A DNA stretch of 64,000 nucleotides from contig NW_017802969.1 of assembly GCF_001625305.1 (NCBI RefSeq), positions 207,858 through 271,857 on the forward strand, read 5' to 3'. A program made the translations under genes and the position numbers. Shown here in pieces: positions 17,979-31,000 of this stretch. Numbering within the stretch: the first letter of the stretch is position 1; the number at the start of each line of letters is the position of its first letter. A model generated the notes under the pieces. The model was not told the DNA's origin and made no database searches. It was given only the letters and a program-made list of their open reading frames with translations. This stretch comes from Branchiostoma belcheri (Eukaryota > Chordata > Leptocardii > Amphioxiformes > Branchiostomatidae).

Positions 17979-20900
17979 ATGATGACAGAATCGAACGTGT
18001 CGCACCGCTTCCCCGACCACTGCGCCACGGTGCTGCGGCGGCTGTGCGAGCTCCGCCGTCAGGACGTCCTGTGCGACGTCACAGTGAACGTGCAGGGGAA
18101 AAACTTCAGGTATTCCTCCGATCTTTCCTCATTTCCCCATCTTACCGAATGAATGAATGACAGGTAAACATAACCCCAGAGGGGCGGGGTCATTGACCTA
18201 CTTAGCGGTATTTAAATGAAACATAACAAATGTAATTAAAGACACGCGACCTTAGGTCACGCCTACCCCATACACTCTATCCGTATTTATTATGTAAATA
18301 GTTGTAAGGATGTTCGTTCTAGGAAATGTAAATAAGGGGAAATACAAGAGCCCCCCCCCCTCAAAATTATATTTTCATGTCATAGATCTCAAACGTTTCT
18401 AACCTTCCCAAAGTCACATTGATAGACGGAGGGTTGGGTAGTTTTTCATGACAAGTCTATTCTGGTTTTTCCCAGTCCACCCGTCCTTGTCAATACTCAT
18501 TTGAAGTTCTATGCTTTATTATATTAACATGGACAGAATGCATGTAATTCGACCGTCTAATATACAGAAATATGTCAAACTTTACAAATACATTATTGGA
18601 GGCAAATGATGGAGACAAGTTGCAGTGTGACTTCACATATTTTTAGCAATGGCAAGGAAATTTTCACCTTTTTTTTAATGTCAAGGCTTGAAATACTCTG
18701 CACATGTGCAGGTACCATAATGTTGAAAATTTCCTTTACAAGACAAATCTTACCTGTACCACATATGGTTTAGGAAGTACAAATGTATAGATCACATCTA
18801 GAGCTGTTCAGAAACCATTGCCATTTTTTTTATACTTCATGAATCATAGGTCGGTGCTAACAGTCAATGCAGCAAATACAAATCCACATACACCTATACA
18901 CATATACCACATACAACCTACTAGTAGTATAAGTATATTTGAACCCGCAGTACATGGACCAGTGCAGGTTAGGTAAAGGTAGACATCAGAAATACCTGAA
19001 CAGCTCCAATTTTACCTGCACTAACCTGCATATACCCAGTACATGGACCAGTGCAGGTTAGGTGCAGGTAGACATCAGAAATACCTGCACAGCTCCAAGT
19101 TTACCCGCACTAACCTGCATATACCCAGTACATGGCCCAGTGCAGGTTAGGTGCAGGTAGACATCAGAAATACCTGCACAGCTCCAATTTTACCTGCACT
19201 AACCTGCATATACCCAGTACATGGACCAGTGCAGGTTAGGTGCAGGTAGACATCAGAAATACCTGCACAGCTCCAAGTTTACCCGCACTAACCTGCATAT
19301 ACACCCAGTATTTCCAGCCCTATTTGTCTCATCTCTCCTCTTTGTGCAAAAAATTGATTTGTTAACTTGAAAGGGCAAATCCACTGTTCTTCCTTCCATT
19401 CTATTCTAGATGTCATAAAGCCATCCTGGCAGTATGCAGTGGGTATTTCCGAATGTTATTTGCTGCCAATGACAAGAATGCGAGCATTGTGCTACCTGGT
19501 GTGAATGCCAATGCCGTGGAAGACATCTTAAACTACATGTACACTGGGGAGCTCCAACTTGAAACAGAACACATGACAGCCTACCTGGATGCAGCAAGCT
19601 ACCTCGAGATTCCCGCTATCATGGAATTGTGTGATGCAGTTTACAAGAACACTGCCAGCCACACATCTCCTGAAGACGCCATGATGCGCTTCTCTGACCG
19701 TAACTTGTTCACCGCATTTGGTGCCAAAGGCACATGGCACGATCAGGAAAGAAACAAGAAGACAGACAAGGAAGATTTCACATGGAACTTTGTCAACACC
19801 TCAGAGGGCCAGATTGCCATACTTAAGGACGTGAAAGAAGGAGATGATGCCAAGAAAATTGACAACAAGCAGTCTAGCGATAAGGTCTTAAGATCAGAAG
19901 AGAACAGCAGTCTGATCATACAATCCCAGTGCTCGTCACAAGAAGGCAGTAGTTTGGGTTTGGTTGCCAAAGCTGATTGCAAGGATCCTGCTGTGAAAGG
20001 CAAACCAGGAAAACGAAAGACCTTGAAAAAGTTCAAGCTGAAAGAACTCAAAGTAAAACTAGTACCTCTTTACAGCGTTAGGAAGAAGAAGACTCAAGGA
20101 GGTGCAGAGAGGGAGGAAGAACAACAAAAGGAGTTGGGAAGTAGCAGTGCATCTTGCTCCTTGGAGACAGTTGAAATCACAAAGTGGGTTGACCCTGAGA
20201 ATGTATGTGACAAACAGAGTGGGGATTTCTGGAACCAAAGTGATGAGGACAGATCAGGTAGGCAAACAGAAGATCAGTGTGCATTGGACAGTGTCGGGGA
20301 GGTTTCTATACATTCTGTATCCGAGGACTCGTCTCGGGACCAAGACTTTGGGACACTAGGGGGTGAAACGGACAGGAAACCAAGACTGCTCAAGATTGAC
20401 GTGGCCTCCTTAACAGGAGGAGGAAAAAGAAGGAGCAAAAGAGAGCCGAGCGCGACCATGACATTTCTGTCGAGCCCCGGTGGCCAGTTTGACGGTAACA
20501 CCAGCACGAGCTCCAGCAGTAACAGCTCCCCTGATCCAACGGTTTCTGATCCGCTGGGCAAGAGGCGCACCTGTAGAATCTGTCTCCTCACCCTCCGTGA
20601 CCAGGAGGAAAAGTCCCTACACCTCCACACCGTCCACTTCGACCGCTTCACCAACAAGTGGCAGTGTCCCTACTGCAACAACAGCTACACCGCCAGCAAC
20701 AACCTGCAGAAGCACTGCATCAAGGAGCACGGGCTGCCGGCCAGCGCGCCCAAGGGGGAGCGCTGCCGCTGCCTGATCTGTCACGCTCGGTTTGACAGCC
20801 AGGAGGAGAAGACTCGACACCTCCACGCCGACCACTACAACCAGCAGGCGCAGAAGTGGGAGTGCCCCTTCTGTAGTCACTCCTACACCGCCAACAGCAA

Positions 20901-23900
20901 CCTCAAGAAACACTGCAACAAGGTGAGGCAAGGGAAGAATAAAGAAATAATTGGATGAATGCATGGTAGAATGAAGGAAGGAAGGAAGGAATGAAGTAAT
21001 GAATGAATCATTGAATAAATTTGAATGAATGAATGGTTTTATTAGCACTAGAATTACTGGTTTTCTATAACAAATGTTTTAATAAAGTATTTGAGTAAGT
21101 CAAAATTATTACAACCACAACCAATATCACAGTCACAGAATCAATATGCTGTGGGATAGGATTGGTTTAACCTACTACATTAAGGGGGCACACCCCAATT
21201 TATTTGGATTCGAAGCTTTTGGTTTCTATTCAAAGCTGCACACCCTCAAGTCTAGCAACCGTCTCTGCCGTTGAATGATTTGGAAGGAGAATAACTATAT
21301 ATAGGATAGAAGGTTATCTCTTCATCTGCAAACCAACTTAGTTTGATTTCTTCAACCTCTTTAATTTTGGTAAAATCAACAGGAAAAAACATTATTTTCA
21401 CTCCAAAATTAATGCACAAAATTGGGAATTTTTGCATAGGATTATCCTATAGAAAAAATTTTCCAGCAGAAATGACATGCTGGCAGAAAGACCCAAACGT
21501 TGACTATACCCAAGTAAATTATAAAGAAAATCCTAGTACTTAGAATTATTTTAATCGTCCATGGTGTGAGGGGTAACCGTTGCGAATTGACTCTCAGGAA
21601 GCTGCAGCACGAAATCTGGGTCAAACCGACAGGTTACGTAGGGTTTCTCTTTTTAGCGAACGCCCACGAAAGCCCAAAAATTGTCGCACGAATCTTAAAA
21701 TTTTTTGTGTGGTCATGTCCAGAGTGTGCTCCCGGGTGTCCATGCCAAGTTTGAAGCGAATCCATCGAGCCGAACTTAAATAAATCGAAATTTACTGGTT
21801 TTTTTCTCTTCTTGGCGAACGCCCACTTTACTTCCGGGTTCGCTGCGAACGCCCACTACTCTTTGCAAAGTTTCGGCCCTCGCGCAACGCCGGCAAAATC
21901 CACCACCACAAATATGTTCCTATATGCCTCCCCTGAATTTCTGACAAGTTTCCGTGCTTTACGAGCTTTTAAAGTACCCATTTTTTGACAAAATATGCGC
22001 TGCGACGAGCTCGCCGCCTCGGCGTATACGTTTCACCTGGTCACATGACTTGCGGTCGGGGACTGTTCGATAATTTCATGATCAGCGGGAGAGAGGACAG
22101 GAAGGGCAGAAAAACGCAATCTACCGCACAAAAGGGGCAGAACTTCGTGTTTGTAACATCAAACATAAATGATTTCCTTTCTTACATAATTTTCACCTCG
22201 GTTCTAGTAGTGACACCGCCGAATAAAGTACGCACTTTTGAAAACTTTTCAAAATACAAAAAGTACCTTATTTGGGGTTTTCCCCGACAAATCCAACGAC
22301 TACCGACGAATATAGCGAAAACCGGCAAGGAGAATTGCACTACATCGATTCGTACATAAAATGTCGGATGATAATGTTGACGCGTGAAAATAAAGTTAAA
22401 CTTTAATAAATGAACGTATTTCATGTGTGTATCGTCGATATTGACACGAAGTTGCGGTAAAACGAGAAGACGCAAGGTAAGATAATCTAGGTCACTCACG
22501 TCGCGGTGCTCGGTCATGCTGACGGGATGGTCGCCAGCCAGCCGCCGATATCTCAGTGGAACCCCGGCCGAAAATAAATACCCCCGTAAGTATGAACGCA
22601 ATTCTATTAAATAGATTTATGAGTGGTAAGATGGTAAGATTTAAAATGGTCCGCAAGTTGTCGTAACGTAGTGAATAACGTTACTAGTATAACATGACAG
22701 TTGTGCTTCAACTGATGGTCAGTTCTAATGCACTTTCGGCTATAGTTAAACACAGAAATCTTCAACAAATGTTATAGCCATGCCGTTACAAAGGTTCAAA
22801 TGACACAAATCTTTTTACTTCGTATCACAAATCTATTCAAATATAAACAAATGCCGCAGAAAATTATTTTGTAGCGGGACTATACCAGCCAGTATTACGT
22901 TAAAATGATGGGTAGATGTACAAGGCATGGCCTTACAATGATAGGGTTTTTTGGGCGAAGTCTTTGAAATCTTTTGCTGCCCGCCGGTGGGTGGGGCCCG
23001 TGCGCGTGCTGCTGTGGGCGTGACGCCGCTGTGTCTGATCAGGACGTGCCGTCGTCTTGACAACACAACGTGGGAAGCAAGCGGCCGGAAGCATTCAATG
23101 CTGGAAAGTTTTTATTCCTTTGATTTTGTGACATGAGCAGTAGTTTACTAAACGAGATATTTTTCAAAAACTCTTTCGCTCGCGTCTCAGCAGTCTCGTT
23201 GTTGTTTTGGGTTCGGTGTCAAATTTTTAAATACGGTAGCACATTAAAATTCCCCGCCCGGTCGAACTTCTCCGCCTCGATCATTTGTTGCTCACTGATG
23301 GGCGGACAAAAAGCGCGGACGTGGTTTACAACGAACGTGGCGAGCGGCGCCCACAAAAATTTAAGGCCCCCCTCCGTACTGTAACGTTGCGTCTGTCTAT
23401 AGTTCAGCAGAACAATTTTACAACATGGTAATTGTCGCCGGCGGTGTCACTACTAGAACCGAGGTGAAAATTATGTAAGAAAGGAAATCATTTATGTTTG
23501 ATGTTACAAACACGAAATTCTTCCCCTTTTGTGCGGTAGATTGCGTTTTTCTGCCCTTCCTCCCTCCCGCTGATCATGAAATTACCGAACAGTCCCCGAC
23601 CGCAAGTCATGTGACCAGGTAGAATGTATATATGCCGAGGCGGCGAGCTCGTCGCAGCGCATATTTTGTCAAAAAATGGGTACTTTAAAAGCTCGTAAAG
23701 CACGGAAACTTGTCAGAAATTCAGGGGAGGCATATAGGAACATATTTGTGGTGGTGGATTTTGCCGGCGTTGCGCGAGGGCCGAAATTTTGCAAAGAGTA
23801 GTGGGCGTTCGCAGCGAACCCGGAAGTAAAGTGGGCGTTCGCCAAGAAGAGAAAAAAAACAGTAAATTTCGATTTATTTAAGTTCGGCCCGATGGATTCG

Positions 23901-26900
23901 CTTCAAACTTGGCATGGACACGCGGGAGCACACTCTGGACATGACCACACAAAAAATTTTAAGAATTTTTGGGCTTTCGTGGGCGTTCGCTAAAAAGAGA
24001 ATGCGTATTTGGGTGACCAGGTAGAATGTATATGCCGAGGCGGCGAGCTCGTCGCAGCGCATATTTTGTCAAAAAATGGGTACTTTAAAAGCTCGTAAAG
24101 CACGGAAACTTGTCAGAAATTCAGGGGAGGCATATAGGAACATATTTGTGGTGGTGGATTTTGCCGGCGTTGCGCGAGGGCCGAAATTTTGCAAAGAGTA
24201 GTGGGCGTTCGCAGCGAACCCGGAAGTAAAGTGGGCGTTCGCCAAGAAGAGAAAAAAAACAGTAAATTTCGATTTATTTAAGTTCGGCCCGATGGATTCG
24301 CTTCAAACTTGGCATGGACACGCGGGAGCACACTCTGGACATGACCACACAAAAAATTTTAAGATTCGTGCGACAATTTTTGGGCTTTCGTGGGCGTTCG
24401 CTAAAAAGAGAATGCGGTTACGTACGTTTGGCGCGCAAGAATATCCGGAATTAAGGTTCAAAGCCAAAATCAATTTTCACCTGAAAATCACCATTTCTTA
24501 CACTCCATGTTAATGTTAATGATATTAATAATAATACATCATGCAATTTATCAGAAATGTCACCTCAAAACCCTTCCGTCACTACGCACTACCATGGACC
24601 CTGGTCGCGGAACAATTGGGGTGTGTACTGTTAAAGGAATGACCAGAAAATTGCCAGTTTTACCACCCTAAAATTGCATTGGATGCCTTTGAATTAGGTG
24701 CATTACAAGCTGTGCTTGGTGGAGTGTCCTGTTTGTGGCAAAGAGCTGAAGGACAAGCAGCGTCTGAAAGAGCACATGTACTCTCACACCGGAGAGAAGC
24801 CCTACATGTGTAACACCTGCAGCAAGAGGTTCACCTGCCATACAGGTGAGAACGCAGGGCTCAAAGGCCGTGTTTATGTGAAGTCACCCAAACCGCGATT
24901 TGGGTAACTCACATTCCTCACATCTGGTCCACGTGCCATACATTCCTTTTAAAACGTGCCCGATCACGATTCTCGGAAACTACATTCATTGTTGTTTGAT
25001 GAAAACACACAAGGTAGCGTGTCATTATTGTCAGAGGTTAACGACCTGCTTGCTGATGCCCCCCTCCCAGCATATCTCGGCCGAATGCCAACGTAGTCCC
25101 GCCAGAGGCGGTGAAGCTCGTCCTAGAACGGACACATTATTTGACCATTACTGCTCTTTAAGTTGCTGACACGTAAAATTTGGTATTGCATATAAATAAT
25201 GAAATATCACCCGTAACCCATGACCAAGTGAAGTCACATTGAAATCACATTGCGTTCAGACGCAAATCACGATGCAGGAAAACCAATTCAAAAGCACCTC
25301 TAGAAGTGGCTTGGGATCAATCGAGGCGCTTTCAATGTAATTTGGAGCGTTCAGATGGAGCCACTTGAAACCGGCTTCGGGGTAAACCACATTAGCGCCT
25401 TGGGTGACTTCACATGAACACGGCGAAAATTAGGGCTGCATACCTAAACATTATCAGGATATATACATGTATACCGGTAGGTACAGATGCTGGTACAGAG
25501 ATTTAGGTACCTGTGCCGGTACCTGAACAATTTGACAACATATTTTTCTGAAGTTCCCAAATAACATTAGAAACACTTATAAACTTGACAGAATCTTTAT
25601 TCAAATAAAAAAAAAGGACAGAACAAAGCAGCCCTTACAGTACCGTTCGCGTTATAGTTACCCTAACGGCCGTTACTAACGCGTTTTTTTTCCGTTACTT
25701 TTCCGTTACTTTTCCGTAAGTTTTCCGTAACTTTTGCGTAAGTTTTCCGTTACTTTTCCGTTACTTTTCCGTTAGACTTCTGCATTCATATGCAGGCCGC
25801 GGTAACATCACAGAATAATGGGAGGAGTACTAATTTACCTCATGCGGGGCGGGAAATTACCGATACACACCGCTGGAACAGCGGAAGGAACGTTGATCTA
25901 GCCTGCATTTTACTATATTGTAACGTTTAAAACGTTTTACGATCACCGGCGCAATTCAATTTGATAGACATTTTCTTTTGTCACTGTTGCCCAGGCAAGC
26001 GTTTCTATAGTTTGTCAACTTTGTTTTGCTGTTTTTCTCTGTTAACTTATTTTACCACCGAATAAGCAAACCTACAGTAGATGATCTGAAGTTATAAATG
26101 CCCCGGTCCGCCGTACATAATAGGCGGCGGGCGTGAGGTAACGTTAGGGATGTGCAAAAACATCGTGGAAAATTCCCATGACACTCGAAAAAAGGCAGCA
26201 TATTTACACGTGCCCACCAACATTTTTATGGCTAATTATTGACCAGTTTTGGGGAGTTTTGTTATGTCCTTGGAGTTTTGTTTAGAGTGGGACGGAAAGC
26301 CGTGCCGCCACTCCGACTCCATGCACTTCCGTGTTACATTACGTTGTATGTGACCAACAAAATTACGCCAAAGGCACCACAAATCCACATGTACATATAT
26401 TTTTTTTCCCGAAAATTCTTTTGAGTACGCATTTCGTTCACTAGGATGTTGCTAATTAGTCGTAGAAATAAGGTAGAAACCAGCGTAAATGTGGCTCTCT
26501 CGAGATCATTTCGCGCGGGGAAGGGCGCCCCAGCATGCAACGGGCTTCGTTCTAGCCAATCACAGCGCAGGTCATCTAAGGTGAACCAATCAGAGCGTAG
26601 CTACTTGCATATTATAATGAGCATGCTGCACACAGGGAGGCAGCGGCCAGGGCGACCGGCCCTGAGTGCGCGGGAAATGTGTTTTGCAACTATATTTTTA
26701 CGGGGATTTTCTGACGTTTGACGCTGACTTTGGCACGATATGATCGCACTACCATGTACACGCTACCGTAGGCGGCAAATGAGTGGTCATTTTTATATAA
26801 TCGTCGAGAAATTTTGGCGTTATGCACCCGGAAGTGAGCCGATCTCAGTTTGCGTTCCCTCGATTTTTGACAGTTTCCCCCCTCAAAATAAGAAACAAAA

Positions 26901-29089
26901 CTACCGCTATTAAATAGAACCATGTATTACAATTATCATTTCAACATGATAGATCTATTATATATTCCTTTATTAACTATGATATCATCATGGTTGTGGA
27001 AAGTCCTCAGCTGGCGAACCGAGTCCTTGACGCCGGGAGTGACGGTACATTTTACCGTGAGTATTAAAGCCGCTAGTACTAGTAAGAAGCCGCGCGCCTT
27101 ACAAAAATTATAATAATTTTCTTTGAGTCAAAAACCGCCGTGAATTTAAGGCATGAGTTACCGATTTATATTTCTTCTACGGCAGATATTTCTTGTTTCG
27201 TCACGTCCCATGACGTCCTGTGAGAGCGGTAGGCCGCCGCTGGTACAAAATGTACAAGACATCGTCTGCCCACTGCTACACTTTGTTGACATACATCAAT
27301 GTATTACACAACGTAATTTTCCGCTAGAAATAACTATAGAATAGCATTAAAAGATAGCACAATTCGCTTCACACAGTCGACACATGGATAAACCACAAAG
27401 TTATTTTACGAATCACATGTCCACTTGCCTCTGGTGCTGTTATTTTTCAAGGGGCAACATCGCAACACATTAGCGGACGCCCCAGGAGGTGGCAAATTGC
27501 TATTGTCTTGTCGGCGCGCAAAACAAACATGAAATCCGACCCTATCACATTAACGCAAACGGTAACGCGTTAGAAATAATTTCTGACGATTTTCTAACCA
27601 TTTTCTGACGAAAATCTAACCAAATACTGACGATTTTCTAACCATTTTCTGACGAAAAAATAACTCGTTAGTAACGGGGTACCCGGTTAACTATAACGCG
27701 AACGGTACTGTATGTCTTCAAACAAAACAGAACCATGTGGATTGTTTCTTGTTGAATTTCTACAGTACTACATGTAGCTGTCTCTGAAAGATCTGTGATA
27801 TGTATTAGTTGTGCCCCCTGTATGTGATTTTAGATAAAAGAAATCCAGGCTATTTTGCTGGTTGAGAGGTTTGTAGGCTGTGAAATAATCAGCAAAACTT
27901 TTATGTTTAATTTCCCCTTCTTTTATAAATACCCTGTAAGTTTGAAAGAGTTTTTGGACTAAAGGAAAAAGGCTACGCATGATATGTTAAATGTTTATTA
28001 GGAATCTCCATTAGCAATACAAAGTTTGTTTTCTAAAAAGTCTTTCTGGAGTCCTTTACATTTAAAAGATTCAATAGCTACAATTATATACACATGCGAT
28101 GTGTTTGACATGTTAGTTTATGTTCATGTATGTATGTATGTATGGCTTATTTTTAGTATGAACAAATAAAACATTACAATCAATACAAGAACAAACAGCT
28201 TAAATAGCAGTTTATCATGCAATAACAATCTACACGCGTACGTAGGCCTACTTACAACGATTAAAGCTAGCTTAAATAACATAATTATAATACAGTGGAA
28301 ATACATGTTGCTGACTGAGAGTCTAATAGGCACTAAACGAAAATTTCGTGTCTTTTTGTTTTCGACCGCCCTGTAGGTTTGAAACGTCACATCCTGCTCC
28401 ACACCGGCGAGCGGCCCTTCCACTGCAACATCTGTGACAACAGCTTCCGGCAGAAACGCCACCTGAAGGAGCATATGTTGCGCCACTCGGACGACAAGCC
28501 CTACCGCTGCGAGACCTGCGGGCAGCAGTTCCGCCACAGCACCGCCTACCGCAACCACCGCTACCAGCACACCAACCAGCGCCCATGGCTCTGTAAGCTG
28601 TGCGGCGCCGGATTCATCAAGAAAATCAACATCAGGAGACACCTCGCCACCAAGCATGGCATCGTGGATGAGGAGGACAAAGGGCAGGGGTCAGAGGGCA
28701 CAGGTCAAGTGGGGTTAGATGGCATAGGTCAAGTTGCATCTGAGGGCATAGGTCAAGTTTTGTCTGAAGATATACATGTAGGTGAAGTTGTATCTGAGGG
28801 CAAACTTGGTAATGTTGGATCAAAGGGTCAATGGGGATCAGAAGGTAAAGATGAAGGGGAATCAGACAAGGCAGCTGTGCTGTCCATGGGGGCAGGAGAT
28901 TTGCCTGGGCTGGACCCAGGTGGTGTTTCCATGGTAACCAAAGGTGGGGTTACCATGGGAACCCCAGGTGAGACAACAGAGCATGGGGAGGGGGGTGAGG
29001 GAAGTGTGGAGGAGAGGAAGAGCATGATGGCTGTTGTAGGACCTGCAGTGGACAACATGTTTGAGGATATCAACCCCTGGGGAAAGTAA
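17979..29089 (+). CDS. BTB/POZ domain C2H2 zinc-finger protein (4 exons, 834 aa)
   Basis: Exons 17979-18109, 19410-20922, 24698-24845 and 28377-29089 total 2505 nt and stay in frame to the TAA. Residues about 10-120 form a BTB/POZ domain: CDVTVNVQGKNFRCHKAIL, SGYFRMLF and LNYMYTGEL are clear family blocks. A long charged, Lys- and Ser-rich linker (about 130-430) follows. Nine C2H2 fingers span about 432-700; finger 4 crosses the exon 2/3 junction and finger 6 crosses exon 3/4, where joining restores exact C-x2-C...H-x3-H spacing. Linkers such as HTGEKPY and HTGERPF are classic DNA-binding linkers. The tail (700-834) is Gly- and acid-rich. BTB-ZF proteins dimerise through BTB and usually repress transcription in the nucleus. 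The closest vertebrate ZBTB cannot be named from sequence alone. The ATG at 17979 is followed at once by a second ATG. Confidence 0.93.
18951..19306. repeat. Four tandem 89-bp repeats in BTB-ZF intron 1
   Basis: Units start at 18951, 19040, 19129 and 19218. Each contains GTGCAGGTTAGG, ACATCAGAAATACCTGCAC and CACTAACCTGCATATACCC, parts of which are mutually inverted (TGCAGGTTAG and CTAACCTGCA), so each unit can form a hairpin. The array ends about 100 nt before exon 2. Confidence 0.9.
21184..24630 (-). mobile_element. 3.4-kb TTAA-flanked foldback transposon in BTB-ZF intron 2
   Basis: Flanked by TTAA at 21180-21183 and 24631-24634. Ends GGGGGCACACCCCAATTT and ATTGGGGTGTGTACTG match the ends of the nested element at 6860-7520 in reverse order. 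Inside are near-identical inverted arms of nearly 600 bp (about 21650-22219 and 23441-23998) and an extra copy of most of the right arm (24013-24415). The 1.2-kb centre has no recognisable transposase. It fills most of the intron and stops 67 nt before exon 3. Confidence 0.83.
21650..24415. repeat. Long inverted repeat arms plus duplicated right arm
   Basis: Left arm 21650-22219; right arm 23441-23998 in inverse orientation, almost without mismatches; third arm 24013-24415 is a direct duplicate of about 23607-24000. All carry blocks such as GCGAACGCCCAC and GAGCTCGCCGCCTCGGC. An intronic transcript would fold into a hairpin with a stem of more than 500 bp. Confidence 0.88.
24866..25424 (+). 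mobile_element. Harbinger-like MITE, copy 2
   Basis: About 559 bp with ends GGCCGTGTTTATGTGAAGTC and GACTTCACATGAACACGGC. It begins only 20 nt after the donor of BTB-ZF exon 3. Target-site duplication is unclear. Confidence 0.82.
25638..27710. mobile_element. 2.1-kb TA-flanked transposon with subterminal arrays
   Basis: Inverted ends CAGTACCGTTCGCGTTATAG on both sides, flanked by TA. Next to the left end are several TTTTCCGTTAC units; next to the right end several TTTTCTGACG and TTTTCTAACC units. A TA target and CAGT-type ends suggest a Tc1/mariner relative without its transposase. The interior carries two CCAAT boxes (near 26556 and 26586). It lies in BTB-ZF intron 3. Confidence 0.82.
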
Positions 29090-30437
29090 CTAGGACTGAG
29101 CCATGATACACCTCTGGTTAGAGAGTTGTACCACCTGATGTTTATTGTTGCTTTTGTTGTAATGTTGAGTTTGTTAGAAGCTGTACAGTTACAAAAATGT
29201 TGCTGACGAAATAGTTTACCACAAATCTGCATTTGATGGATGTGTTGTCTCAGTGGTTGACAACTGTTTAGAGTTACACAATGTACGTCATGTATCGTTT
29301 GGACTTGTTGGAGGAAAATGCTAATGGGAATGGTGGGGGATCAGTACAATGTATTATTTTGTTAGCCTTTTTTTCCCAAAAGAAAGAGATGTCCAAATAC
29401 GTAAAAGCCAAACATGCAATTGCTGGGCATTAAGGATGTACACATGTACATTCCAATGAGTTAACACAAGCCACATTCACACTTCTCAAGACAGGTCCAT
29501 AGATGATAGAGGTTTTCAAGATTGCCATGAGGACATATTTTGTATCTTCTCCTTTTTTTAAGTTTCATTCCACATTTTACAAATGACTACAAGTTATTTC
29601 ATATTCAGTTTTAAGTGCCAAAATGAAATTGAGTCAATAAGATAAGACATTAAAAATAGTCTTCTCAAGAAAGATGAAAAATGATTCTAAGTTAAGGTAG
29701 ATCTAAATAAAACTTTTGCCATGACAATGTTTCCAAGGAAGTCTTAACTTCACTGTCAGAGTTGTTCCAAAAAGTTTAAAGGTCAGTTTACACACTGCAA
29801 GCTTACCAAGTCTATTTTAAAGATAAATGTTGTGAAAGTCAAGTTTTAGATGCCCATTTATATATATTTATTTATTCTTTGTGTAGAAAATTTAAAGAGA
29901 TTACAAATTACTGTTAAAGTTAAAGATTTATGTAGATTTCAAATAGCTTCTTTAGCAGTGATATTTAAATTAAACCTGTCTATCTGTTGAAAGTGCAGAA
30001 TGATTGTAGCTAGTCTTTAGACGAGTCTCCACCAGAGTAACAACACAGGTTCAAAACTGTCATTTTTAGTCAAATAGAGACTAAATTTGTCATGGTTGTC
30101 AAATGAAACCTGATCTGCCCAGTCGGACCCTATTTTTGTTGAATTCTTCCATCCTTACCCCCTTAAGGAAGGCCTGGTGGAGGCTACAGGCTGCCCTGAC
30201 ATGATTGTTGCATTCTGGGATTTTATGCCAAGTCTTTCTGCATGTGCTCCTGTCATCTTGGTATTACAAAGTCAATAAAGACATGGAGGGAGAACATTAC
30301 ACAAAATAAATCAAGCAACATTTTATTACTGGATAAATTCTCTAAAGATTCAGACATCTGCTATCTATCTGTCATCATTCTGAGCCAGTCACTGATAAAA
30401 GATTTCAGATGCTCAATGAAACGTCTGACTCGGCTAT
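29090..30437 (+). other. Probable 3' UTR of the BTB-ZF gene
   Basis: AT-rich sequence without a supportable coding region follows the stop codon. AATAAA signals occur at 29706-29711 and 30274-30279. The second lies shortly before a MITE at 30438. Which signal is used cannot be told from the sequence. Confidence 0.35.
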
Positions 30438-30997
30438 GGCCGTGTTTATGTGAAGTCACCCAAACCGCGATTCGGGTAACTCACATTCCTCACATCTGGT
30501 CCACCTGCCACACATTCCTTTGAAACCGTGTCCGATCACAATTCGCTTGAGCTACATTTATTGCTGTTTAATGAAAAGACGCAAGGTAGCGTGTTATTAA
30601 TGTCAGAGGTCAACGACCTGCTTGCTGATGCCCGCCTCCCAGCGTATCTCGGCCGAATGCCGACGAAGTCCCGCCAGAGGCGGTGAAGCTCGTCCTAGAA
30701 TGGACACATTATTTGACCATTACTGCTTTTTAAGTTGCTGCCATGTAAAAGTTGGTATTGCATATAAATAAAGAAATATCACACCGTAATCCATGACCAA
30801 GCGAAGTTACATTGAAATCACATTGCATTCAGACGCAAATCACGATGCGGGAAAACCGATTCGAAACCACCTCTAGAAGTGGCTTGGGATCAAGGCGCTT
30901 TCAATGTGATTTGGAGCGTTCAGATGGAGCCACTTGAAACCGGCTTTGGGGTAAACAACATGTAAAGCGCCTTGGGTGACTTCACTTAAACACGACC
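30438..30997 (+). mobile_element. Harbinger-like MITE, copy 3
   Basis: A 560-bp copy with ends GGCCGTGTTTATGTGAAGTC and CACTTAAACACGACC and a 3-bp TAT duplication (30435-30437, 30998-31000). It is the most intact copy in the window. Confidence 0.87.
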
Positions 30998-31000
30998 TAT

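Noticed and set aside
20274-20657. Minus-strand frame over the BTB-ZF exon 2
   Set aside because: Shadow of a long, well-supported zinc-finger exon.
22182-22601. 139-residue frame in the foldback loop as a transposase
   Set aside because: No transposase motif; it runs from the inverted arm into the loop and has no homologous look.
28124-28657. 177-residue minus-strand frame
   Set aside because: Antisense to the zinc-finger exon 4 and low in protein-like character.
17979-29089. Assigning a specific ZBTB number
   Set aside because: The fingers and BTB domain identify the family only; naming the orthologue needs a tree.
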